Shown: positions 21,906 through 35,200 of the stretch, piece by piece
Numbering within the stretch: position 1 is the first letter of the stretch
Layout: the number at the start of each line of letters is the position of its first letter
Assembly (NCBI RefSeq): GCF_963678635.1
Contig: NC_087065.1
Location: 37,475,888-37,539,887 of the forward strand
DNA from: Symsagittifera roscoffensis
Lineage: Eukaryota; Xenacoelomorpha; Acoela; Convolutidae
Direction: 5' to 3'
DNA length: 64,000 nt
The notes under the pieces: model-generated
The model's database searches: none
The model's input: the letters and a program-made list of their open reading frames with translations, nothing else
What the model was told of the DNA's origin: nothing
Made by a program: the position numbers and the translations under genes

Positions 21906-23289
21906 ATGTCCATAAAATGCGTTGAAAGTGTGAATGTGTCAGGAAAGTCTATAGTCACTTTTGGGGTTCTGAAAATTTGGCTAATTGTGAATAAATAATT
22001 TTGGCTTCGAAAACTTGCGTCAATTTTAAATAAGCTGCAATGTTACAGACGTCAATTCTTTGATAATGTGACAAGTGTTTGAATTTAACTTAGAGAAATG
22101 AACGAGAAAAGAAGCAAAAAATGAATTCTGTAATTTTTTGACAGCTCCCAGCTTGAGGTCATGAATAGAAATGACCAGGTTAAATTTTAAGATTGTTTAT
22201 GCGACCTGTCGATTCTAGATTCTAACATAAACGTTTAATGTGAGAATCGATCTTGTGTCTCGGGGCTTTGTAGGTCAAACTATTTGTACAACCGGGCTCA
22301 GTCAAGAGTTTGTTTTCAAAAGTCGCCTGTAAGTATAAGCATAAGAAGTAAAAATTCCTTTGCTTCAAGCTATTTAATTCTGAAGCGAATTTCGAAGAAG
22401 TTTTGACTAAAGCTGGAGAATTGTTTCTAAGATGTGTAATGGTTTGATACAGGATAAATGTGGGAAAAGATATAATAGTTAAAAACGTAGTTCGAAATTG
22501 ACGGTTACTAAATTCAAGATTAGCCAGGTGGAATTTTAAATACAATACCATGTGATACAAGCGACTTAGATACTGTCTGTAACGTAATAGTTCGTTGAGA
22601 CATCTATGTATATTGTTTTTGTATTTTGTTTGGTACAAATGCTTAAGGTGGTAAGTAACAACTAGTTAAAAACGTGCATTGAAAGTATTGAACTGTCAAA
22701 CACTTTCATTAGCTCGAATGTTTTTGAATTGTCCACACAATAGTTGACTGTTTTCAAAGTTACGATTTTTCGATTTTGCATGACGTTTAAAGCGGGTGTA
22801 GATTCAGCAGAACAAAGCGATTCAAGTGTGACCAAATTTACCACGTAGTACTTCAGCGTCGCTCGAGTGAAAAATTCGAGGGTACATCGAGACGGCTTTG
22901 ACTAAGTGTCTCATCATCAGGTGCCTATGAGTTGTAGAGATGTCTTTATATTGTGTGTCTATCTTCTGACCACGCAAGCCAAGTGTAGCTTCATATCGCG
23001 AGGTTCATCTTTTAACACTTGCGGCTCGCAAATTTAAACTCGGAGAAATGTAGGCCGTCTTGTTTTGATGTTGACGGATGAGCAATTTGATAGATTGATT
23101 AAGATGTGGTGAGGTGAATTAAGACAAGCTACAGTTAGTTAAGATGAGAAAGAGAACGGTCCAGTCCCATGGGTAGCTTCAATATTCAATAAGAAATGAG
23201 CGTCGATTTTTTTGTTTCATTTCAATCGTTACAAAGTTTTTGTATTATTGTTCGGACCATTGAAAATGGGGAGGAAATTTGTATTCGGA

Positions 23290-26200
23290 TGTGTTTTAGT
23301 TTTTATTCTTTTTTTGTTTTCCTCGCATTATCAGCTAACTCAAAAATAATCGGAATGGGTCGAGGTATATATCATAATAAGGTCCTTGCAGTCGTGATTC
23401 TAACGACATGTAAAATTGTTGAAAATTTTTTCCCGTTGTTGAGAAAAACTCGTTGAACGTAGTTGAAACTTTTTATGTAGGTCGTGATGTTTTTTTTTTC
23501 GTTTTTTTTGAGGAAACTTTATAAAATCTATTTAAGACTTTTCCTAAAATTTTTTAAATCTAATTTAAAGTTTTTTAAAAAAATAAATCTGTATTTTCTT
23601 TGTTGGGGATGTCTTTGTTTTCCACGCAAAATCGGGAACCACAAAAAATTTTCGGACTGGGTTCAGTTATATATCATATTTAAGCTCTTTCAGTCGTGAT
23701 TCGAACGACTTCAAAATTTTTTTCCTGTGTCGAGAGAAAACGGTTTGAAGCTTTTTGTTTTTCGTCTATTTTCGAGCAAGTAAAGCGATCGAGTAACGTT
23801 CATCATATATGAAAAATAGCAATTTAGGCAAAAAAACAACTTGATTTAGTTTAAAACACTAGTTTTAGAAGCTTCATTTAGCGCTTCTTTGACAAAAAAA
23901 ACCTGAAATAATATTTTCAATTTTAAGTGCAAAAATTTTTAAATTTATACGTGTTCTTATAGTTCTATCATCTCACAAGAAAAGACACTAACTTGAAGAA
24001 AAAAAGAATTTTCCTGAGAATGTGGTCGGAACATTCTGTTGTACTTGCTCAGCGACCGGCTGTCCTTATTTGCTTTTGTATGCGAAGTGCAAATTTTTGT
24101 CTGTGCTTCATTTGAGATGAGTTAGTTTAATTTTATAATGAGCCGTTTTTATGTCTGGCGTAGTTGACGAACTAATGCCGTTTTAGCGCGAACTATAAAG
24201 TTTTACTGGGAACCAATAGTTCAAGCGTTATATATTTTTTTATGTGTTTTAGTTTTTATTCTTTTTTTGTTTTCCTCGCATTATCAGCTACCTCAAAAAA
24301 TAATCGTAAATGGGTCGAGGTATATATCAAAATAAGGTCCTTCCAGTCGTGATTCTAACGACATGTAAAATTATTAATTTTTTTTTCCCGTTGTTGAGAA
24401 AAACTCGTTGAACGTAGTTGAAACTCTTATGTAGGTCGTGATGTTTTTTCGTTTTTTTTCAGGAAACGTTTTAAAATCTATTTAAGACTTTTCCTAAAAT
24501 TTTTTTAATTTAATTTAAAGTTTTTTAAAAAAATAAATCAGTTTTTTTTCTATGTTGGCAATGTCTTTGTTTTCCACGCAAAATCGGGTACCACAAAAAA
24601 TTCTCGGACTGGGTTCAGTTATATATCATATTTAAGCTCTTTCAGTCGTGATTCGAACGACTTCAAAAATTTTTTTCCTGTGTCGAGAGAAAACGGTTTG
24701 AAGCTTTTTGTTTTTCGTCTATTTTCGAGCAAGTAAAGCGATCGAGTAACGTTCATCATATATGAAAAATAGCAATTTATGCAAAAAAACAACTTGATTT
24801 TAGTTTAAAACACTAGTTTTAGAAGCTTCATTTAGCGCTTCTTTGACAAAAAAAAACCTGAAATAATATTTTCAATTTTAAGTGCAAAAATTTTTAAATT
24901 TATACGTGTTCTTATAGTTCTATCATCTCACAAGAAAAGACACTAACTTGAAGAAAAAAAGAATTTTCCTGAGAATGTGGTCGGAACATTCTGTTGTACT
25001 TGCTCAGCGACCGGCTGTCCTTATTTGCTTTTGTATGCGAAGTGCAAATTTTTGTCTGTGCTTCATTTGAGATGAGTTAGTTTAATTTTATAATGAGCCG
25101 TTTTTATGTCTGGCGTAGTTGACGAACTAATGCCGTTTTAGCGCGAACTATAAAGTTTTACTGGGAACCAATAGTTCAAGCGTTATATATTTTTTTATGT
25201 GTTTTAGTTTTTATTCTTTTTTTGTTTTCCTCGCATTATCAGCTACCTCAAAAAATAATCGTAAATGGGTCGAGGTATATATCAAAATAAGGTCCTTCCT
25301 GTCGTGATTCTAACGACATGTAAAATTATTAAATTTTTTTCCCGTTGTTGAGAAAAACTCGTTGAACGTAGTTGAAACTCTTATGTAGGTCGTGATGTTT
25401 TTTCGTTTTTTTTCAGGAAACGTTTTAAAATCTATTTAAGACTTTTCCTAAAATTTTTTAAAATCTAATTTAAAGTTTTTTAAAAAAATAAATCAGTTTT
25501 TTTTCTATGTTGGCAATGTCTTTGTTTTCCACGCAAAATCGGGTACAACAAAAAATTCTCGGACTGGGTTCAGTTATATATCATATTTAAGCTCTTTCAG
25601 TCGTGATTCGAACGACTTAAAAATTTTTTTCCTGTGTCGAGAGAAAACGGTTTGAAGCTTTTTGTTTTTCGTCTATTTTCGAGCAAGTAAAGCGATCGAG
25701 TAACGTTCATCATATATGAAAAATAGCAATTTAGGCAAAAAAACAACTTGATTTTAGTTTAAAACACTAGTTTTAGAAGCTTCATTTAGCGCTTCTTTGA
25801 CAAAAAAAAACCTGAAATAATATTTTCAATTTTAAGTGCAAAAATTTTTAAATTTATACGTGTTCTTATAGTTCTATCATCTCACAAGAAAAGACACTAA
25901 CTTGAAGAAAAAAAGAATTTTCCTGAGAATGTGGTCGGAACATTCTGTTATACTTGCTCAGCGACCGGCTGTCCTTATTTGCTTTTGTATGCGAAGTGCA
26001 AATTTTTGTCTGTGCTTCATTTGAGATGAGTTAGTTTAATTTTATAATGAGCCGTTTTTATGTCTGGCGTAGTTGACGAACTAATGCCGTTTTAGCGCGA
26101 ACTATAAAGTTTTACTGGGAACCAATAGTTCAAGCGTTATATATTTTTTTATGTGTTTTAGTTTTTATTCTTTTTTTGTTTTCCTCGCATTATCAGCTAC

Positions 26201-27935
26201 CTCAAAAAATAATCGTAAATGGGTCGAGGTATATATCAAAATAAGGTCCTTCCTGTCGTGATTCTAACGACATGTAAAATTATTAATTTTTTTTCCCGTT
26301 GTTGAGAAAAACTCGTTGAACGTAGTTGAAACTCTTATGTAGGTCGTGATGTTTTTTCGTTTTTTTTTTCAGGAAACGTTTTAAAATCTATTTGAGACTT
26401 TTCCTAAAATTTTTTTAAATCTAATTTAAAGTTTTTTAAAAAAATAAATCAGTTTTTTTTCTATGTTGGCAATGTCTTTGTTTTCCACGCAAAATCGGGT
26501 ACCACAAAAAATTCTCGGACTGGGTTCAGTTATATATCATATTTAAGCTCTTTCAGTCGTGATTCGAACGACTTCAAAATTTTTTTCCTGTGTCGAGAGA
26601 AAACGGTTTGAAGCTTTTTGTTTTTCGTCTATTTTCGAGCAAGTAAAGCGATCGAGTAACGTTCATCATATATGAAAAATAGCAATTTAGGCAAAAAAAC
26701 AACTTGATTTTAGTTTAAAACACTAGTTTTAGAAGCTTCATTTAGCGCTTCTTTGACAAAAAAAACCTGAAATAATATTTTCAATTTTAAGTGCAAAAAT
26801 TTTTAAATTTATACGTGTTCTTATAGTTCTATCATCTCACAAGAAAAGACACTAACTTGAAGAAAAAAAGAATTTTCCTGAGAATGTGGTCGGAACATTC
26901 TGTTGTACTTGCTCAGCGACCGGCTGTCCTTATTTGCTTTTGTATGCGAAGTGCAAATTTTTGTCTGTGCTTCATTTGAGATGAGTTAGTTTAATTTTAT
27001 AATGAGCCGTTTTTATGTCTGGCGTAGTTGACGAACTAATGCCGTTTTAGCGCGAACTATAAAGTTTTACTGGGAACCAATAGTTCAAGCGTTATATATT
27101 TTTTTATGTGTTTTAGTTTTTATTCTTTTTTTGTTTTCCTCGCATTATCAGCTACCTCAAAAAATAATCGTAAATGGGTCGAGGTATATATCAAAATAAG
27201 GTCCTTCCTGTCGTGATTCTAACGACATGTAAAATTATTAATTTTTTTTCCCGTTGTTGAGAAAAACTCGTTGAACGTAGTTGAAACTCTTATGTAGGTC
27301 GTGATGTTTTTTCGTTTTTTTTCAGGAAACGTTTTAAAATCTATTTAAGACTTTTCCTAAAATTTTTTTAAATCTAATTTAAAGTTTTTTTAAAAAATAA
27401 ATCAGTTTTTTTTCTATGTTGGCAATGTCTTTGTTTTCCACGCAAAATCGGGTACCACAAAAAATTCTCGGACTGGGTTCAGTTATATATCATATTTAAG
27501 CTCTTTCTGTCGTGATTCGAACGACTTCAAAAATTTTTTCCTGTGTCGAGAGTGAACGGTTTGAAGCTTTTGATTTTTCATCTTCTTTCGAGCAAGTAAA
27601 GCGATCGAGTAACGTTCGTCATATATGAAAAATAACAATTTAGGCAAAAAACTTGAACTAATTTTTTCAATTTTAAGTGCAAAATTTTTTAAAATAATAC
27701 GTGTTCTTATAATTCTATCATCTCACAAGAAAAGACACTAACTTGAAGAAAAAAAGAATTTTGCTGAGATTGTGGTCGGAACATTCTGTTCTACTTGCTC
27801 AGCGACCGGCTGTCCTTATTTGCTTTTGTATGCGAAGTGCAGATTTTTGTCTGGCGTAGTTGACGAACTGGTGCCGTTTTAGCGTGAACTATAAAATTTT
27901 CCTGGGAACGAATAGTTCAAGCGTTATATATGTTT
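23290..27935 (+). repeat. Five tandem ~955-bp units inside array A block 1
   Basis: The landmark 'atgtgttttagtttttattc' starts near 23289, 24242, 25197, 26151 and 27106, spacing 953-955 bp. The fifth unit is diverged and shortened. Each unit contains two older half-copies of a common core: 'gttttcctcgcattatcagc...gtcgtgattctaacgac' and 'gttttccacgcaaaatcggg...gtcgtgattcgaacgac'. Block 2 (29.55-31.03 kb) holds fewer than two units, the first shortened by a deletion joining its two half-copies at the shared 'atatatcata'. Confidence 0.9.
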
Positions 27936-28680
27936 TTTATTGAGAAAGATGTATTTCACCAAAAAATTGCGTCAAATTTGGTGTCGTTAGTTCTGGCTGG
28001 AAATGAATTATAGTCTCTGATATTTTTGAAGCGGGGTCAGTCGTGATTCAATTGCTCTAAATCAGACATTGCAGCATTATATATTTACCCCTTGCGAAAA
28101 GCAAGGGTGTTGCAATCGGGTACTAAACATTTTCTGTATACAACGTTGTTCACAAGATTTTGCTCGTTTCAACTTGCTTTTTTTAAAATCAATAAAAGTA
28201 TGCTTGAAACGACAATGGCTTGTGGTTCGAATCCGGCCTGGAAATGTTTTTAACCAGAAATTTTTTACTTTTTCGGGCTATTGTTTGTCTATTTATTTAT
28301 TTTTTGGCTTAGCTCCCGTTGCATGGACTCAGGTTTCTTCCAACTTTCTGAATGCCCTTAGTGGACGTAATTGAGTTACATTTTTTTGCGGAAATGTTGT
28401 TTAAATGAAGATTTTTTGCTTTGGCGATTAGTGAAAACAGAATTTTTACGAATGTCATAATTATGCTTGCAATTATTTTTTTCGGCTTGTTACTGCTATG
28501 TAAGTTATGTTTTGATGCAAATTTAACGTTCAGTTGTCTTAATTGGCTTGATATTTTTGATTGATGTTTTTGTAAAAAAATTTTCCGGAAATTTTAATTA
28601 AAAGATATGAAAATGTTAGTTAATCTGGTTATCGTGAAACCATTTTATTTTCACAATTTTTTGACCAGAGGTTTTTGTCT

Positions 28681-31600
28681 CAATTTCTTTCTAAGATGTG
28701 TAATGGTTTGATACAGGATAAATGTGGGAAAAGATATAATAGTTAAAAACGTAGTTCGAAATTGACGGTTACTAAATTCAAGATTAGCCAGGTGGAATTT
28801 TAAATACAATACCATGTGATACAAGCGACTTAGATACTGTCTGTAACGTAATAGTTCGTTGAGACATCTATGTATATTGTTTTTGTATTTTGTTTGGTAC
28901 AAATGCTTAAGGTGGTAAGTAACAACTAGTTAAAAACGTGCATTGAAAGTATTGAACTGTCAAACACTTTCATTAGCTCGAATGTTTTTGAATTGTCCAC
29001 ACAATAGTTGACTGTTTTCAAAGTTACGATTTTTTCGATTTTGCATGACGTTTAAAGCGGGTGTAGATTCAGCAGAACAAAGCGATTCAAGTGTGACCAA
29101 ATTAACCACGTAGTATTTCAGCGTCGCTCGAGTGAAAAATTCGAGGGTACATCGAGACGGCTTTGACTAAGTGTCTCATCATCAGGTGCCTATGAGTTGT
29201 AGAGATGTCTTTATATTGTGTGTCTATCTTCTGACCACGCAAGCCAAGTGTAGCTTCATATCGCGAGGTTCATCTTTTAACACTTGCGGCTCGCAAATTT
29301 AAACTCGGAGAAATGTAGGCCGTCTTGTTTTGATGTTGACGGATGAGCAATTTGATAGATTGATTAAGATGTGGTGAGGTGAATTAAGACAAGCTACAGT
29401 TAGTTAAGATGAGAAAGAGAACGGTCCAGTCCCATGGGTAGCTTCAATATTCAATAAGAAATGAGCGTCGATTTTTTTGTTTCAATCGTTACAAAGTTTT
29501 TGTATTATTGTTCGGACCATTGAAAATGGGGAGGAAATTTGTATTCGGATGTGTTTTAGTTTTTATTCTTTTTTTGTTTTCCTCGCATTATCAGCTAACT
29601 CAAAAATAATCGGAATGGGTCGAGGTATATATCATATTTAAGCTCTTTCAGTCGTGATTCGAACGACTTCAAAATTTTTTTCCTGTGTCGAGAGAAAACG
29701 GTTTGAAGCTTTTTGTTTTTCGTCTATTTTCGAGCAAGTAAAGCGATCGAGTAACGTTCATCATAAATGAAAAATAGCAATTTAGGCAAAAAAACAACTT
29801 GATTTTAGTTTAAAACACTAGTTTTAGAAGCTTCATTTAGCGCTTCTTTGACAAAAAAAAAACCTGAAATAATATTTTCAATTTTAAGTGCAAAAATTTT
29901 TAAATTTATACGTGTTCTTATAGTTCTATCATCTCACAAGAAAAGACACTAACTTGAAGAAAAAAAGAATTTTCCTGAGAATGTGGTCGGAACATTCTGT
30001 TGTACTTGCTCAGCGACCGGCTGTCCTTATTTGATTTTGTATGCGAAGTGCAAATTTTTGTCTGTGCTTCATTTGAGATGAGTTAGTTTAATTTTATAAT
30101 GAGCCGTTTTTATGTCTGGCGTAGTTGACAAACTAATGCCGTTTTAGCGCGAACTATAAAGTTTTACTGGGAACCAATAGTTCAAGCGTTATATATTTTT
30201 TTATGTGTTTTAGTTTTTATTCTTTTTTTGTTTTCCTCGCATTATCAGCTACCTCAAAAAATAATCGTAAATGGGTCGAGGTATATATCAAAATAAGGTC
30301 CTTCCAGTCGTGATTCTAACGACATGTAAAATTATTAATTTTTTTCCCGTTGTTGAGAAAAACTCGTTGAACGTAGTTGAAACTCTTATGTAGGTCGTGA
30401 TGTTTTTTCGTTTTTTTTTTCAGGAAATGTTTTAAAATCTATTTAAGACTTTTCCTAAAATTTTTTTTATCTAATTTAAAGTTTTTCAAAAAAATAAATC
30501 AGTTTTTTTTCTATGTTTGCAATGTCTTTGTTTTCCACGCAAAATCGGGTACCACAAAAAATTCTCGGACTGGGTTCAGTTATATATCATATTTAAGCTC
30601 TTTCTGTCGTGATTCGAACGACTTCAAAAATTTTTTCCTGTGTCGAGAGTGAACGGTTTGAAGCTTTTGATTTTTCATCTTCTTTCGAGCAAGTAAAGCG
30701 ATCGAGTAACGTTCGTCATATATGAAAAATAACAATTTAGGCAAAAAACTTGAACTAATTTTTTCAATTTTAAGTGCAAAATTTTTTAAAATAATACGTG
30801 TTCTTATAATTCTATCATCTCACAAGAAAAGACACTAACTTGAAGAAAAAAAGAATTTTGCTGAGATTGTGGTCGGAACATTCTGTTCTACTTGCTCAGC
30901 GACCGGCTGTCCTTATTTGCTTTTGTATGCGAAGTGCAGATTTTTGTCTGGCGTAGTTGACGAACTGGTGCCGTTTTAGCGTGAACTATAAAATTTTCCT
31001 GGGAACGAATAGTTCAAGCGTTATATATGTTTTTTATTGAGAAAGATGTATTTCACCAAAAAATTGCGTCAAATTTGGTGTCGTTAGTTCTGGCTGGAAA
31101 TGAATTATAGTCTCTGATATTTTTGAAGCGGGGTCAGTCGTGATTCAATTGCTCTAAATCAGACATTGCAGCATTATATATTTACCCCTTGCGAAAAGCA
31201 AGGGTGTTGCAATCGGGTACTAAACATTTTCTGTATACAACGTTGTTCACAAGATTTTGCTCGTTTCAACTTGCTTTTTTTAAAATCAATAAAAGTATGC
31301 TTGAAACGACAATGACTTGTGGTTCGAATCCGGCCTGGAAATGTTTTTAACCAGAAATTTTTTACTTTTTCGGGCTATTGTTTGTCTATTTATTTATTTT
31401 TTGGCTTAGCTCCCGTTGCATGGACTCAGGTTTCTTCCAACCTTCTGAATGCCCTTAGTGGACGTAATTGAGTTACATTTTTTTGCGGAAATGTTGTTTA
31501 AATGAAGATTTTTTGCTTTGGCGATTAGTGAAAACAGAATTTTTACGATTGTCATTATTATGCTTGCAATTATTTTTTTCGGCTTGTTACTGCTATGTAA

Positions 31601-32272
31601 GTTATGTTTTGATGCAAATTTAACGTTCAGTTGTCTTAATTGGCTTGATATTTTTGATTGATGTTTTTTGTAAAAAAACTTTCCGGAAATTTTAATTAAA
31701 AGATATGAAAATGTTAGTTAATCTGGTTATCGTGAAACCATTTTATTTTCACAATTTTTTTGACCAGAGGTTTTTGTCTCAATTTCTGTCTGCTATTTAG
31801 TTGTGCTTCTGTTTTTGTTACATCGCAAGTTTGCCGCTATATGGTTGTCGACTGAGACTCTAGTGGCTTAGTTTCCGGTTTGGGCATATCACCTTGCATT
31901 CATTATATATAAAGCATTCGTGGGCAGTACGGTTGATTTCTAACTTACTAGCTGTCGTCTTTAATTATGTTGTTTTTTCTACCTAATATTTTGTTTGCAT
32001 TAATTTTCCGTTTTCATTGTAAGACCGATAATACTGTGGCTCCATACTTTCGAATGCTCAAAATCAACCCCACAAGGGTCTCTTTAGAAACCTTCTTTTT
32101 TTTTCATTTTTTAAAGTTTTTGTTTTTCTGGCTCCTTTGTCTTTTCAAAAAAACTTCGAACATAACCTTAATTTACTATAAATTATAGTTATTTTCATGA
32201 TTGATTTGTACGCTTTTTTATTCTGCTCAGGGAATTGTGAGAAATTTGGTGTTTTTTTGGCAATTTCAGGAG
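28681..32272 (+). repeat. Array A block 2 (about 3.6 kb)
   Basis: It starts at 'tttctaagatgtg' inside what is the head of the other blocks and carries ~1.7 ~955-bp units. The tail is nearly identical to that of block 1 and is extended by ~0.6 kb ('ttgtgcttctg...ggcaatttcag'). It ends where the next full head ('gagagaaaagaagc') begins at ~32273. Confidence 0.8.
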
Positions 32273-35200
32273 AGAGAAAAGAAGCAAAAAAATGAATTCT
32301 GTATTTTTTTGACAGCTCCCAGCTTGAGGTCATGAATAGAATAGACCAGGTGAATTTTAAGATTGTTTATTCGACCTGTGGATTCTAGTTTCTAACATAA
32401 ACGTTTAATGTGAGAATCGATCTTGTGTCTAGGGGCTTTGTAGGTCAAACTATTTGTACAACCGGGCTCAGTCAAGAGTTTGTTTTCAAAAGTCGCCTGT
32501 AAGTATAAGCATAAGAAGTAAAAATTTCTTTGCTTCAAGCTATTTAATTCTGAAGCAAATTTCGAAGAAGTTTTGGCTAAAGCTGGAGAATTTTTTCTAA
32601 GATGTGTAATGGTTTGATACAGGATAAATGTGGGAAAAGATATAATAGTTAAAAAAGTAGTTCGAAATTGACGGTTACTAAATTCAAGATAAGCCAGGTG
32701 GAATTTTAAATACAATACCATGTGATAAAAGCGACTTAGATACTGTCTGTAACGTAATAGTTCGTTGAGACATCTATGTAAATTGTTTTTTGTATTTTGT
32801 TTGGTACAAATGCTTAAGGTGGTAAGTAACAACTAGTTTAAAACGTGCATTGAAAGTATTGAACTGTCAAACACTTTCATTAGCTCGAATGTTGTTGAAT
32901 TGTCCACACAATAGTTGACTGTTTTCAAAGTTACGATTTTTCAATTTTGCATGACGTTTAAAGCGGGTGTAGATTCAGCAGAACAAAGCGATTCAAGTGT
33001 GACCAAATTTACTACGTAGTACTTCAGGATCGCTCGAGTGAATAATTCGAGGGTACATCGAGACGGCTTTGACTAAGTGTCTCATCATCAGGTGCCTATG
33101 AGTTGTAGAGATGTCTTTATATTGTGTGTCTATCTTCTGACCACGCAAGCCAAGTGTAGCTTCATATCGCGATGTTCATCTTTTAACACTTGCGGCTCGC
33201 AAATTCAAACTCGGATTTTAATGAGGTTGATTTTTTAAAGACGAACTATTGAGCATGTGAAAGAAATGTAGGCCGTCTTGTTTTGATGTTGACGAATGAG
33301 CAATTTGATAGATTGGTTAAGTTTTGTTGAGGTGAATTAAGATAAGCTACAGTTAGTTAAGATGTGAAAGAGAACGGTCCAGTCCCATGGGTAGCTTCAA
33401 TGTTCAATAAGAAATGAGCTCCGATTTTTTTGCTTCAATCGTTACAAAGTTGTTGTATTATTGTTCGGACCATTGAAATTGGGGAGGGAATTTGTATTCG
33501 GATGTCCTTTAGTTTTTATTCTTTTTTTGTTTTCCTCGCATTATCAGCTACCTCAAAAATAATCGGAATGGGTCGAGGCATATATCATAAAAAGGTCCTT
33601 CCAGTCGTGATTCTAACGACATGTAAAATGGTTGAAAATTTTTTCTTGTTGTTGAGAAAAACTCGTTGAGCGTAGTTGAAACTCTAATGTAGGTCGTGAT
33701 GTTTTTTTTCGTTTTATTTTCATAAAACCTTTTAAAATCTATTTAAGACTTTTCCTAAAAATTTTTAAATCTAATTTAAGGTTTTTTAAAAAATAAATCC
33801 GTTTTTTCTATGTTGGCGATGTCTTTGTTTTCCACGAAAATTGGGTACCACAAAACTTTTTCGGACTAGGTTCAGTTATATATCATATTTAAGCTCTTTC
33901 AGTCGTGATTCGAATTTTTTTTTCCTGTCGAGAGAAAACGGTTTGAAGCTTTTGGTTTTTTTGCGCTTTTTTCGAGCAAGTAAAGCGATCGAGTAACGTT
34001 CGTCATAAATGAAAAATATCAATTTAGGCAAAAAAAACAACTTGATTTTAGTTTAAAACACTAGTTTTAGAAGCTTCATTTAGCGCTTCTTTGGCAAAAA
34101 AAAACCTGAAATAATATTTTCAGTTTTAAGTGCAAAATGTTTAAATTTATACGTGTTCTTATAGTTCTATCATCTCACAAGAAAAGACTAACTTGAAGAA
34201 AAAAAGAATTTTCCTGAGAATGTGGTCGGAACATTCTGTTCTACTTGCTCAGCGACCGGCTGTCCTTATTTGCTCTTGAATAATTTAAAGTTTTTTAAAA
34301 AAATAAATCTGTATTTTCTTTGTTGGAGATGTCTTTGTTTTCCACGCAAAATCGGGAACCACAAAATTTTTTCGGACTGGGTTCAGTTATATATCATATT
34401 TAAGCTCTTTCAGTCGTGATTCGAACGACTTCAAAATTTTTTTCCTGTGTCGAGAGAAAACGGTTTGAAGCTTTTGATTTTTCATCTATTTTCGAGCAAG
34501 TAAAGCGATCGAGTAACGTTCGTCATATATGAAAAATAGCAATTTAGGCAAAAAACAACTTCATTTTAGTTTAAAACACTAGTTTTAGAAGCTTCATTTA
34601 GCGCTTCTTTGGCAAAAAAAACTTGAAATAATTTTTTCAATTTTAATTGCAAAAATTTTTAAAATAATACGTGTTCCTATAGTTCTATTATCTCACAAGA
34701 AAAGACTCTAACTTGAACAAAAAAATAATTTTGCTGAGATTGTGGTCGGAACATTCTGTTCTACTTGCTCAGCGACCGGCTGTCCTTATTTGCTTTTGTA
34801 TGCGAAGTGCAGATTTTTGTCTGGCGTAGTTGACGAACTAGTGCCGTTTTAGCGTGAACTATAAAATTTTTCTGGGAACGAATAGTTCAAGCGTTGGATA
34901 TTTTTTTTTATTGAGAAAGATGTATTTCACCAAAAAATTGCGTAAAATTTGGTGTCGTTAGTTCTGGCTGGAAATGAATTAGAGTCTCTGATCTTTTTGA
35001 AGCGGGGTCAGTCGTGTTTCATTTGCTCTAAATCAGACATTGCAGCATTATATATTTACCCCTTGCAAAAAGCAAGGGTGTTGAAATCGGGTACTTAACA
35101 TTTTTTTCTGTATACAACGTTGTTCACAAGATTTTGCTCGTTTCAACTTGCTTTTTTCAAAATCAATAAAAGTATGCTTGAAACGACAATGGCTTGTGGT

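Noticed and set aside
22861-22915. Possible hammerhead ribozyme (minus strand CTGATGA next to a GAGAC/GTCTC stem)
   Set aside because: The core GAAA after stem II is absent (the sequence continues GATG) and no matching cleavage-site stem was found.
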